Part shown: piece after piece, positions 43,932-51,723 of the stretch
How positions within the stretch are numbered: the first letter of the stretch is position 1
How the letters are laid out: each line of letters opens with the position of its first letter
Source of the DNA: Palaeococcus ferrophilus DSM 13482
GTDB taxonomy: Archaea; Methanobacteriota_B; Thermococci; Thermococcales; Thermococcaceae
Length of the DNA stretch: 64,000 nt
Assembly: GCF_000966265.1 (NCBI RefSeq)
Contig: NZ_LANF01000013.1
Coordinates: 62,001 to 126,000, forward strand
Reading direction: 5' to 3'
The notes under the pieces: generated by a model
Databases searched by the model: none
Seen by the model: the letters and a program-made list of their open reading frames with translations, nothing else
Told to the model about the DNA's origin: nothing
Position numbers and translations under genes: made by a program

Positions 43932-44947
43932 AGGCTTACATCATAGGTTTCCTGGTGCTTATCATCGCGGTCGCCGCGGGAATAATATGGAAGTGGGGCT
44001 TCTGGATGCTCGTGCGCATAGTCCTCGCGCTCGGCTTCCTTGGAGTTACGGCAATGCTTGCTTTCTTCCTGGCGCTGACGCTCTACGCCGAGAGCTGGAA
44101 GTACGCTCTCTACCTTGTGGTTCCAACTGCCCTGAGCGCCTACGCCACATATCTTAGCGCCACGTGGCAGAGGCTCAACGTCGTCGGTGGAATAATCGTC
44201 CTCTTCGTCCTCGGGCTCGCCTTTGGAATCTGGTACATCAGCGAGCCCGATTTGGGTCTTGCCGACCGCTTCAGGAGTGCAGAGAGCCTCGAAAGGGCTG
44301 GGAAGTACAAGCAGGCTGCCAGGAAGTACGAGAAGAAGGGGAACTACCTGAAGGCCGCTGAGATGTACGAGAAGCTCGGCTGGATGGAGAGCGCGGCCTG
44401 GGCCTACGAGAAGGCCGAGAAGTACGAGAGGGCCGCTGAAATCTATGAAGGGCTTTACGACAAGGAGAAGGACACCTACTACCTCAAGGAGGCCCACGAG
44501 TACTGGAAGAAGGCCGGCAACATGGAGAGGGCGGCGAAGGCCCTCGAGAAGTACGCCGAGGAGGAGCCCTGGTTCTGGGAGGACGTTGCCAAGCTCTACG
44601 AGGAGCTAGGAAACGAGGAGAAGGCGAGGGAAGCCTGGGAGAAGGCACTCGAGTACTACAAGAAGGAAGCGGAAGAGGAGGGCGTCTTCTACGAGGACGT
44701 CGGGAATATAGCGAGGAAGCTCGGCATGGAGGAGCTCGCCAGGGAAGCCTACGAGAAGTTCCGTGACTACTGCCTCAAAGAGGCAGAGGAAGACCCGATG
44801 TGGTGGAAGCACGTGGCAGAGGCCTATGACTACCTCGGCGAGAAGGAGAAGGCGGAAGAGGCGAGGAAGAAGTACGAAGAGTACAGGGCGGAGATAATGA
44901 GGGCGAACGAAGAAACTTCTAAGTTCCCGGAGGAGAATAAGGAGTGA
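43919..44947 (+). CDS. Membrane-anchored TPR-like repeat protein
   Basis: A 342-residue protein with three or four N-terminal membrane segments within residues 5-108 (AYIIGFLVLIIAVAAGIIW; VVGGIIVLFVLGLAFGIWY), followed by a cytoplasmic or external array of helix-turn-helix repeats. The units resemble YKQAARKYEKKGNYLKAAEM and YERAAEIYEGLY, typical of TPR/SNAP-like solenoids, with many Lys and Glu. It is probably a scaffold for protein partners. GTG start after GGTGAAAAA, inside the last codons of ogt, so the pair is coupled. The partner is unknown. Confidence 0.8.
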   Translation: MDRLKAYIIGFLVLIIAVAAGIIWKWGFWMLVRIVLALGFLGVTAMLAFFLALTLYAESWKYALYLVVPTALSAYATYLSATWQRLNVVGGIIVLFVLGLAFGIWYISEPDLGLADRFRSAESLERAGKYKQAARKYEKKGNYLKAAEMYEKLGWMESAAWAYEKAEKYERAAEIYEGLYDKEKDTYYLKEAHEYWKKAGNMERAAKALEKYAEEEPWFWEDVAKLYEELGNEEKAREAWEKALEYYKKEAEEEGVFYEDVGNIARKLGMEELAREAYEKFRDYCLKEAEEDPMWWKHVAEAYDYLGEKEKAEEARKKYEEYRAEIMRANEETSKFPEENKE

Positions 44948-44979
44948 GCTCTGGCCCTGTTTTCTCCTCTGTCCTTTTT

Positions 44980-45345
44980 CTAAAACGCCCTTTTCACGTC
45001 AACCCTGTCGAAGTCCCTGTCGTTTGAGAGTATAACCCTGATCCCGTGCGTCTTCATCGTGGCGTAGTGTATAGCGTCGTCGAAGTCGAGCTTCTCGCAT
45101 TCCTCCGCCATTTTGAGGATCTCGGGGGTCAGGGGGACAACCTTTATCCCCAAATCCTCTAAAACTTGGCTTATCCTGAGCCTGGCTCCTGAGCGCTTGA
45201 GAAGGATGTAGAGCTGCCAGACGGTCAATGTCGAGGTTATCATCCTGCCGTAGTGTTCCTCGATTAATTCCTTCGCTCTCAACCCGGACTCCTCGTTCGC
45301 CGTCAGGACGTAGTAGATCACGTTGACATCAACGTAGACCTTCAA
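44980..45345 (-). CDS. vapC: PIN-domain toxin VapC
   Basis: A 121-residue RNase with the four acidic PIN residues in VDVNVIYYVL (Asp near 4-6), ESGLRAKELIEEH (Glu near 25), FDDAIHYATMK (Asp near 95) and LSNDRDFDRV (Asp near 113). It overlaps the AbrB-type antitoxin gene by 4 bases. Such toxins cleave tRNA or rRNA when freed from the antitoxin. Confidence 0.88.
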   Translation of the reverse strand: MKVYVDVNVIYYVLTANEESGLRAKELIEEHYGRMITSTLTVWQLYILLKRSGARLRISQVLEDLGIKVVPLTPEILKMAEECEKLDFDDAIHYATMKTHGIRVILSNDRDFDRVDVKRAF

Positions 45346-45584
45346 AGCTCATCCCTCAGAAGCCTCTCGGTTTCTTTCTCAACCAGTCTGTCTATTTCTT
45401 CCGCACTCAGCTTCTCTCCCTTCACGATGCCCCAGTACCTCTCAATCTTCTTCCTGACGGGGATGAGGACTATCTCCCCCTCCCTCTCCTCAACGTAGAA
45501 CTCTTTGGCCTTCAGCCTTTTCCTCAGGGATGCCGGGAGGTACAGCCTTCCGTTTTCATCCAGCCTGACAACTTCGACGCTCAT
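45342..45584 (-). CDS. vapB: AbrB-type antitoxin VapB
   Basis: An 80-residue protein with a swapped-hairpin AbrB N-terminus (VVRLDENGRLYLPASLRKRL, then EREGEIVLIPV) that binds DNA, and a helical tail (SAEEIDRLVEKETERLLRD) that wraps the PIN toxin. The perfect palindrome CACTTAAGTG 21 to 30 bases upstream, at the TATA position, is a likely autoregulatory site. Confidence 0.85.
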   Translation of the reverse strand: MSVEVVRLDENGRLYLPASLRKRLKAKEFYVEEREGEIVLIPVRKKIERYWGIVKGEKLSAEEIDRLVEKETERLLRDEL

Positions 45585-45604
45585 GGTAGAAACTAGAACT
45601 TTGT

Positions 45605-45614
45605 CACTTAAGTG
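45605..45614 (-). promoter_or_regulatory. Palindromic TATA/operator of vapBC
   Basis: CACTTAAGTG is a perfect 10-base palindrome whose TTAA core sits 24 to 27 bases before the vapB ATG. It may serve as TATA box and AbrB operator together. Confidence 0.45.
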
Positions 45615-45748
45615 CTTTTTGGAAAATACGGGTGATTTGGAAACCCTGATGCTCCCCCGTTACGGAAAGTGAAGGGGTTGTGAAAGGAAAGAAGCGCTGA
45701 GGATATTGAGGCGGAGAATAAAAAAAGTCCCGGGAATTGCCCCGAAGC

Positions 45749-46108
45749 TCACTCCCCACCGTGCTCCTTTTCAAAGGCCTCTATTGCCTTCATGAGGGGT
45801 ATGAGGTGCATTAGTGCGGGTCCGCCGGCCATCAGAACCGCCACAAGGCCTGCCTCAATGAGCTCTTCCTTCTTGGCCCCGGCCTCAAGGGCCTTCTGGG
45901 TGTGTAGGGCTATGCACCACTCGCAGCCGGCCGATATTCCGAGGGCGAGGGCTATGAGCTCCTTCTCCCTCGTGGTGAGAGCTTTGTTGTCGAGCGTCTC
46001 CCTCAGGAAGCGCGAGAATGCGGATATTTCCTTGGGGTGCTTCTTGCCAAGGGTGTTGAGGAGCTCCTCAATCTCCTGGAGTTTGACCATAACATCTTCG
46101 TTCCCCAC
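45749..46108 (-). CDS. Carboxymuconolactone decarboxylase/AhpD-family protein
   Basis: A helical protein of about 119 residues with the AhpD-type redox motif GCEWCIALHTQKALEAG (CxxC followed by His) near 65 and LVAVLMAGGPALMHL near 90. Family members act as alkylhydroperoxide-linked disulfide reductases or as decarboxylases; the CxxC favours redox. The GTG at 46108 fits GGTGGTTACC, with the ATG at 46090 as alternative. TACTTTAAAC near 46140 is a possible TATA box. Confidence 0.8.
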   Translation of the reverse strand: MGNEDVMVKLQEIEELLNTLGKKHPKEISAFSRFLRETLDNKALTTREKELIALALGISAGCEWCIALHTQKALEAGAKKEELIEAGLVAVLMAGGPALMHLIPLMKAIEAFEKEHGGE

Positions 46109-46177
46109 GGTAACCACCGGATATAACTCGGAAATTCGGTTTAAAGTATTATCCGAAACCTTTGGTTAAAAACCAGG

Positions 46178-46291
46178 CTATTTCCGTCTGACCTCGAACT
46201 TGTTCCTTCTCCTCTCGAAGCGCCACTTCTCTATGGCCCTGACGAAGGGGCACCTCTTCCGCCACTCCTGGAAGAACTCCCTGAACCCCAT
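46178..46291 (-). CDS. Small basic protein, 37 residues
   Basis: A short frame MGFREFFQEWRKRCPFVRAI and on, ending in FERRRNKFEVRRK, strongly basic. It has a well placed ribosome site (GGTGATAGG before the ATG at 46291). It lies between the class III aminotransferase and the AhpD-like gene on the same strand. Not recognised; possibly an RNA-binding small protein. Confidence 0.5.
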   Translation of the reverse strand: MGFREFFQEWRKRCPFVRAIEKWRFERRRNKFEVRRK

Positions 46292-46330
46292 CCTATCACC
46301 ATAAAAAAGTGGGAGGCGTGGCTTAAAAAC

Positions 46331-47707
46331 CTAATGCCACGTTACGACCCTCTGGGTTACCTTTCCGGCTAGAGCATCCCTCAAAGCCCTTTCCATTATC
46401 TCAAGGCCCTTCTCCGCCAGCTCCTCCGTTATGACGAGCGGAGGGGTTATCCTTGTCACGTTCCCGAACATGCCGTAGCTGGGGAGGATGAGGCCGAGCT
46501 GGAAGGCGCGCCAGCAGACCTTTCCCGTTAGCTCGGGGTCGGGTTTACCGTCCTGCTTGACGAGCTCCACTCCTATCATGAGGCCCTTCCCGCGGACGTC
46601 GCCGATAACCTCGTACTCCTCCTTCATCTCGAGGAGGCGCCTCATTATGAACGCCCCAACCTTCTCCGCGTTCCCGGGGAGGTCTTCCTCCTCGATTATT
46701 TTTAACGTCGCGTGGGCCGCCGCTGAAATCACCGGGTTTGCGGCCGGTGTCAGGAGTGAGGAACCGCTGGTGGTCTCCATTAACTCCTCCCTTCCTATGA
46801 CGCCGCTGAGCCCCATTCCGCTCGCAACGCCCTTGCCGAAGGCGAGCAAATCGGGCTTGACCCTAAAGTGCTCGCTTCCAAACCACCTTCCCGTTCTCCC
46901 CATGCCAGTCTGCACCTCGTCCATGACGAGGAGAATCCCATGCTCATCGAGGAGCTTCTTGAGCTCTCTGAAGAACCCCTCCGGCGGAACCACTATTCCA
47001 CCGTCGCCCTGAATGGGCTCGGCGAAGAGGGCCCCCACCTCGTCCGGAGGCACAACGTGGGCGAGGATGTAACTCTCAAGGTAGTCCATGAAGCGGTTTA
47101 TCAGCTCGTCCGGCTCATCGTAGCCGTTTATTCCCCACACGTTCCTGTAGGGGTTTGGATAGGGCACCCACACGACGTTCGGGACGAGGGGGGAGAAGCC
47201 CCTCTTCTGCGAGCTCTGGAAGGCCGCTATCGAGGTCGCCCCGTAGGTCTGCCCGTGGTAGGCCCCTATGAACGCTATCAGCCACGGCCTCCTTGTCGAG
47301 AAGCGCGCCACCTTCATCGCCATGTCCATAGCATCGCTCCCGCTGAGGCCGAAGAGCACTTTGGGGCTTTCAACGGGTGCCTTCTCCGCCAGAATCTCCG
47401 CCACCTCTATGGCGCGCTTGCTGTAGGTGTAGCCTATCATGGAGTGCTGAACCTTCTCCACCTGCTCCTGAACGGCCTTCACTAGCTTTGGGTGGGCGTA
47501 GCCGGTTGAGGCCGCCGCGGCCCCGGCCAGAAAGTCTATGAAGACGTTGCCGTCAACGTCCTCTATGAGCGCTCCATAGCCCCTCTCGGGCACGAGGGGG
47601 AAGAGTTTGACTCCGAGACCCTGGGCGATGACCCTCTTCTCCCGCTCTATGAGCTCCTTCGCCCTGGGACCGGGAGGCTCGACCACTATACGCGGATAAG
47701 AAGCCAT
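46331..47707 (-). CDS. Class III PLP aminotransferase (GABA/ornithine type or amino-acid racemase)
   Basis: A 458-residue PLP enzyme: DFLAGAAAASTGYAHPKLV near 72, GLSGSDAMDMAMKVAR near 130, FIGAYHGQTYGATS near 155, LVMDEVQTGMGRTG near 262 with the PLP Asp and LLAFGKGVASGMGLSG near 290 with the Lys. In Thermococcales, members of this subfamily act as aminotransferases or as broad amino-acid racemases. The start at 47707 follows AGGTGAGATAT. It is 38 bases downstream of a sodium:alanine-type symporter and likely shares its transcript, suggesting use of an imported amino acid. Confidence 0.85.
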   Translation of the reverse strand: MASYPRIVVEPPGPRAKELIEREKRVIAQGLGVKLFPLVPERGYGALIEDVDGNVFIDFLAGAAAASTGYAHPKLVKAVQEQVEKVQHSMIGYTYSKRAIEVAEILAEKAPVESPKVLFGLSGSDAMDMAMKVARFSTRRPWLIAFIGAYHGQTYGATSIAAFQSSQKRGFSPLVPNVVWVPYPNPYRNVWGINGYDEPDELINRFMDYLESYILAHVVPPDEVGALFAEPIQGDGGIVVPPEGFFRELKKLLDEHGILLVMDEVQTGMGRTGRWFGSEHFRVKPDLLAFGKGVASGMGLSGVIGREELMETTSGSSLLTPAANPVISAAAHATLKIIEEEDLPGNAEKVGAFIMRRLLEMKEEYEVIGDVRGKGLMIGVELVKQDGKPDPELTGKVCWRAFQLGLILPSYGMFGNVTRITPPLVITEELAEKGLEIMERALRDALAGKVTQRVVTWH

Positions 47708-47745
47708 ATATCTCACCTTTGGCAGATATAAAGAAAAAGAAAAGT

Positions 47746-49299
47746 TCACGGGTTGGCAGAGACGAACTCGTTGGTCTTCTGGCGCACGTAGGTGAAGAGC
47801 ACCAGTAGGCCTATGAGGTTGGGTATGGCCATGAGGCCGTTCATCATGTCCGAGAAGTTCCACACTGTCTCGAGGACGGTCACTGAACCCACGAAGATGA
47901 AGAGCACGAAGAGGAGGTTGTAGATGAGGTGGAGCTTCGGGTAGAGGCTGGCGAACTTCTCCGGGTCCTGCTCGAGCCACTTAGCGAGGTACATGACGTT
48001 CTGCCTGCCGTAGAAGGACCATGCAAGTATCGTCGAGTAGGCGAAGAGCACTATTCCTATTGCCACCATAATCTCACCGACGTGTCCAAAGGCCTGCGCG
48101 AAGGCCGCCTGAGTGAGCGGGGCCCCGTTCTTGTCCGGGAACATCGAGTAGGCCTGCGTGACCACGATTGAGACACCCGTGAGTGAACATATGATCAGGG
48201 TGTCAATGAAGGGTCCGAGCATTGCAACGTGTGCCTGCCTTGAGGGGTGGTCCGTTTTGGCCGCGGCGTGGGCCAGAGTGGCAGTTCCGAGACCAGCTTC
48301 GTTGGAGAATAGGCCCCTCTTTACACCCCAGATGATGACCTGTCCTATGGCACCTCCCGCAACGGCCTGACCGGTGAAGGCGTCTTTGATAATGACGCTT
48401 ATTGCGTGGGGTATCTGGCCCGCGAACTTGATCCAGACGCCGACTGCGAAGAGGAAGTACACTATGGCCATGAAGGGCACGAGCATCTCCGCGACTTCAC
48501 CTATCCTCTTGATACCTCCCACGACAACTATGAAGGTTAGCACCGCGAGGGCCAGTCCCGTGACCCACATTGGGATGTTGAAGGCTGTGTGGAGCGCATC
48601 GGCCACCGAATTCGACTGCGTCATGTTGCCTATTCCGAACGCCGCTATTGCCGCGAAGAGCGCGAAGAGCAGCGCCAGAATCCTCCCAAGGGATGGAAGT
48701 GTGTCTTCTTTGAACAGGAGCAGGCCGAGGAGGGCGAAGAGTATGGCGATGATTATGGCGAGTATCCGGAGTCCGCCCCCTAGACCTAGGGCGTCCTTGG
48801 TGACGAAGGCCGCAAAGACCAGCATGAGGATTCCGGCGATGTACCTTCCTGTCGGTGGGAGCTTAACCTCCGAGAAGCCTCTTTCAAGGAAGGAGAACGT
48901 TCCTCCTATCATTGTCCCATCGGGGAGCTTACCCCTGAAGGCAACCCCAAGAAGACCCTCCGAGTACCTCGTGGCCATGCCGACGAGGGCAGTTACCCAC
49001 ATCCAGAACAGTGCACCCGGCCCTCCGTAGTGTATTGCCGTTGCAACGCCCGCGATGTTTCCAATTCCGACGGTTCCAGAAATCGTTGCCATGAGGGCCT
49101 GGAACGGTGTAATATCCCCCTCTCCAGTCTTCTTCCTCCCCTCAAATAGGGTAAACCTTATGGACCACCCGAGTCTCCTGAACTGTATTCCCCCGAGGGC
49201 TATCGTCAACAGCAGTCCCGTTCCAACGAGCAGGACTATCATGGGTGGGCCCCATACTTCACCATCGAGCCAGTTTATAAAGTCTACAATCGCTCCCAT
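47746..49299 (-). CDS. Sodium:alanine symporter family (AGCS) transporter
   Basis: A 517-residue transporter with about 11 to 13 membrane segments. Family markers are GDITPFQALMATISGTVGIG near 60-80, GNIAGVATAIHYGGPGALFW, and NEAGLGTATLAHAAAKTDHP near 325. AGCS proteins import small neutral amino acids with sodium. The ATG at 49299 follows GGGGGTGCATGT. It heads an operon with the class III aminotransferase. Confidence 0.92.
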   Translation of the reverse strand: MGAIVDFINWLDGEVWGPPMIVLLVGTGLLLTIALGGIQFRRLGWSIRFTLFEGRKKTGEGDITPFQALMATISGTVGIGNIAGVATAIHYGGPGALFWMWVTALVGMATRYSEGLLGVAFRGKLPDGTMIGGTFSFLERGFSEVKLPPTGRYIAGILMLVFAAFVTKDALGLGGGLRILAIIIAILFALLGLLLFKEDTLPSLGRILALLFALFAAIAAFGIGNMTQSNSVADALHTAFNIPMWVTGLALAVLTFIVVVGGIKRIGEVAEMLVPFMAIVYFLFAVGVWIKFAGQIPHAISVIIKDAFTGQAVAGGAIGQVIIWGVKRGLFSNEAGLGTATLAHAAAKTDHPSRQAHVAMLGPFIDTLIICSLTGVSIVVTQAYSMFPDKNGAPLTQAAFAQAFGHVGEIMVAIGIVLFAYSTILAWSFYGRQNVMYLAKWLEQDPEKFASLYPKLHLIYNLLFVLFIFVGSVTVLETVWNFSDMMNGLMAIPNLIGLLVLFTYVRQKTNEFVSANP

Positions 49300-49502
49300 A
49301 CATGCACCCCCTTGTTAAGTGCATTCATGTATCTTTTGAGGTGGCACTACCACGAATAATGCATTACTGTACTTTAACAATAAACCTATGAACGCTACAT
49401 ACTTTTAACGTTTGTGGGGGAAAGTGGGTGAATTTAAATTCCACCTTTTATGGTATCAACTTATCTCTTGAAAAACTGGGAGGTACATTTTTATAGTGTC
49501 CG
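49300..49502. other. Intergenic boundary between host DNA and integrated element
   Basis: Host-like DNA with several CG dinucleotides up to 49502, after which CG nearly vanishes. It contains an imperfect palindrome around TGAATTTAAATTCCA (49429-49443) and the integrase TATA box. No tRNA gene is seen, so the attachment site is not an obvious tRNA end. Confidence 0.45.
49488..49495 (+). promoter_or_regulatory. TATA box of the integrase gene
   Basis: TTTTTATA ends 25 bases before the ATG at 49521, so transcription probably begins just ahead of the start codon. Confidence 0.5.
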
Positions 49503-49520
49503 GGCCTAGGGGGATGTGGG

Positions 49521-51665
49521 ATGATGAGTCTAGATAGTAAAATAACTTCTATTGTCTATTCTAATGTGAAACCTCACCTACCTGAGTTGCACTCTGATTG
49601 GAGTTTAACCCAAGATGTATCACCATCCAATTTGTTTACATATAGTGCCAATATTAGTGAAAAATCAAAACAAAATACAATTAAGACTTATAAAGGTAAT
49701 AACATCAAAGGCAAATTTTATAAAAACTGGATGCACAGGTTGGAAATGATAATGGAGGGGTATATGATGTCAATGGGTAATGGTAAAATAATGTCCCAGT
49801 ACACAATGTGTTATCTCCAAGAAGTACTAAGCTGGGCTAGGGTTGAGTTCATGAGAGTATTCAGTGCTCTTGTTCAGGATTTAGCCACCTTGCTTAACAT
49901 AGACCAATCAACAGTAGGGGAAGCACTTGAAGAGGTAATTGACTCACTGGTTGAAAGGAAGACCATACTTTTCACCAAACAACTTACCAAAGCAGTGGCA
50001 AAGCATTCAGGAGTGTATCAAATCAAAATACATGAGGGAGAAATCAAGGACATCTTGTGGGCTTACAATAAACTTAGAGAGCTGGGCTTAACCTCTGAAG
50101 GCTTTAAAATCAAAGTGTACATTGACACTTTAATTGGCATTAACAAAAGGTTAAAAGTTGAACTTAAGCTGAAAAGGAAAGAAGGGCAGTACTACATCTT
50201 CAAGGTTCCAACAGAAGATGCTGAGAAACTTGAAAGTAAGTTTGTAGATATCCTAGTGGTACTTGATAATAAAACCTCACAACTGATTCTCAAAGCTACT
50301 GAAGATGCTGAGAATATTATTGACAGTGTAAGAGAAATCATTGAATCAAGGAGGTTCATACCTTCAATTTCCTCATGGCCAGCACCTCCTTGTTTTTCAG
50401 ACTTACAACATCCAGTTTCCCAAACAGGCCTAGGGCATCAAAATCTCTCTCAGAAGGATGTGGTAAAATCAGAGGGTAACATAGTCCAAAATCCTGTAGG
50501 ACAGGATGCTAAAGAAAGTAAGAAGATACTCAAAAGAAGCAAGCTTTATGATGTGCTGGAAGGGGGTGTAGTCTTCATTAAGGTCAAGGATGCCCTTGAG
50601 GAATTCAAAAAATGGTCAATAAGGGACTTCAGGTATGAGATATATGAAAATGGGAAAACTAAAACAGTAACATACAATGATTGGGATGAATTTGTTAATG
50701 ACAGAAACATGCCACCAGTCATTGAAAAAAGCAAGAGGAACATTCTCCAGAGGATAAGATATGTGGAGGTCTTCTTGGAGCACACTCAGGGTGTTATCAC
50801 TGAGGAGACTATAGAGGAGTTCTTTGATTGGTTACAGTATAAGAAACCAATAACTAATGGGAAAACTGTGAGAAGCGGTGTAAGCAAAGACACATTCAAC
50901 AAGTACAAGAGCCATATTAAGAAGTTCTTTGAATTCTTAAAACTCAGACACTACCAGGGTTATGTGGCCCAGGTGAACTATACTGTAAAAACAAGAAAGA
51001 CTAATAGGGTTAAAGTTGTAGATGAAAATGACATTAAAAACTTGATTAGATACATTAGAAGCTCAAACAAATTTAGTCAGGAAGAAAAAGATGAGTTGGT
51101 AGGGTTGATTCTTCTGGAAGCAACTACAGGGCTAAGGACAAGTGAAGCACTTAGGTTAAAAGTTGGTGACATTGATTTTGGAAACAGGATTGTCTTGGTG
51201 AGGTCTGAGATTACAAAGAAGAACTATAGCAGAATAGTCTATATTACTAAGGAGGTAGCAAACTACCTCAAGGACACAGTGGTTGGGAAGTACAATAAAG
51301 GTTCAAATGATTACCTGTTCAGTCCAAATATATCAGGATTTAAGGAATCAAGCAAGGGTAGGGTCACACAGAGACTTAAAAGAGCAGGTATTGCCTTCAA
51401 TATGAAATCCCTTAGAAAGTTCTATGTTACAATGACTAGAAATCCCCCCAAAGAGGCCCTGGAGCTTCTTAGAACTAACAAGGCCCTAGACAGTTTGGAG
51501 TTCCTAACAGCTGGTCACAAGACTTTGGAAATTGTTGAAAGCCATTATGACTACACAAAGACAAGTGTTGATGAAATACTCAAAAAGGCAAAACTCCTAG
51601 ATAGGCTATTGGCCCAGAGAGATATTTATGATGTGGTTTTCAACAACACAAGGCTCTTGGAATGA
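49521..51665 (+). CDS. int: Tyrosine recombinase/integrase with long N-terminal extension
   Basis: A 714-residue protein. The C-terminal third is a tyrosine recombinase: Arg in TTGLRTSEALRLKVGD near 538, KKNYSR with a basic residue, KSLR (KxxR in place of HxxR) near 629, GHKTLEIVESHYDY with His and the nucleophile Tyr near 675. The R..KxxR..H..Y set is typical of archaeal integrases. A SAM-like core-binding domain precedes it (near 405-500). The first 350 residues are not recognised. The gene is intact at the element edge, unlike SSV-type integrases that split on integration. Confidence 0.85.
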   Translation: MMSLDSKITSIVYSNVKPHLPELHSDWSLTQDVSPSNLFTYSANISEKSKQNTIKTYKGNNIKGKFYKNWMHRLEMIMEGYMMSMGNGKIMSQYTMCYLQEVLSWARVEFMRVFSALVQDLATLLNIDQSTVGEALEEVIDSLVERKTILFTKQLTKAVAKHSGVYQIKIHEGEIKDILWAYNKLRELGLTSEGFKIKVYIDTLIGINKRLKVELKLKRKEGQYYIFKVPTEDAEKLESKFVDILVVLDNKTSQLILKATEDAENIIDSVREIIESRRFIPSISSWPAPPCFSDLQHPVSQTGLGHQNLSQKDVVKSEGNIVQNPVGQDAKESKKILKRSKLYDVLEGGVVFIKVKDALEEFKKWSIRDFRYEIYENGKTKTVTYNDWDEFVNDRNMPPVIEKSKRNILQRIRYVEVFLEHTQGVITEETIEEFFDWLQYKKPITNGKTVRSGVSKDTFNKYKSHIKKFFEFLKLRHYQGYVAQVNYTVKTRKTNRVKVVDENDIKNLIRYIRSSNKFSQEEKDELVGLILLEATTGLRTSEALRLKVGDIDFGNRIVLVRSEITKKNYSRIVYITKEVANYLKDTVVGKYNKGSNDYLFSPNISGFKESSKGRVTQRLKRAGIAFNMKSLRKFYVTMTRNPPKEALELLRTNKALDSLEFLTAGHKTLEIVESHYDYTKTSVDEILKKAKLLDRLLAQRDIYDVVFNNTRLLE

Positions 51666-51691
51666 AATATATTCTGCTTTATAATTTTTCA

Positions 51692-51703
51692 TGCCTTAAG
51701 TCA
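51692..51703 (+). promoter_or_regulatory. Shared operator-like motif TGCCTTAAGTCA, copy 1
   Basis: This 12-mer lies 21 bases before the first ATG of the MCM gene and just downstream of a TTTATAAT TATA box (near 51679). Copies differing at one base precede both minus-strand genes of the element, in the same orientation to transcription. It probably binds an element-encoded regulator. Confidence 0.55.
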
Positions 51704-51723
51704 AATTTTTGTTTAATATATAA

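Noticed and set aside
47724-47733. TATA box CTTTATATCT before the class III aminotransferase
   Set aside because: It is too close to the ATG to leave room for the ribosome site that is present; co-transcription with the symporter is more likely.
47708-47980. Long N-terminal extension of the class III aminotransferase
   Set aside because: The residues are Arg/Pro/His-rich shadow translation of the symporter gene; the start at 47707 has a ribosome site.
49300-49520. tRNA gene as attachment site of the element
   Set aside because: No cloverleaf or conserved T-loop sequence could be found in this interval on either strand.
51712-51722. TTAATATATAA as the MCM promoter
   Set aside because: It abuts the first ATG, so transcripts from it would start downstream of the first two Met codons; TTTATAAT near 51679 is better placed, though a later start cannot be excluded.
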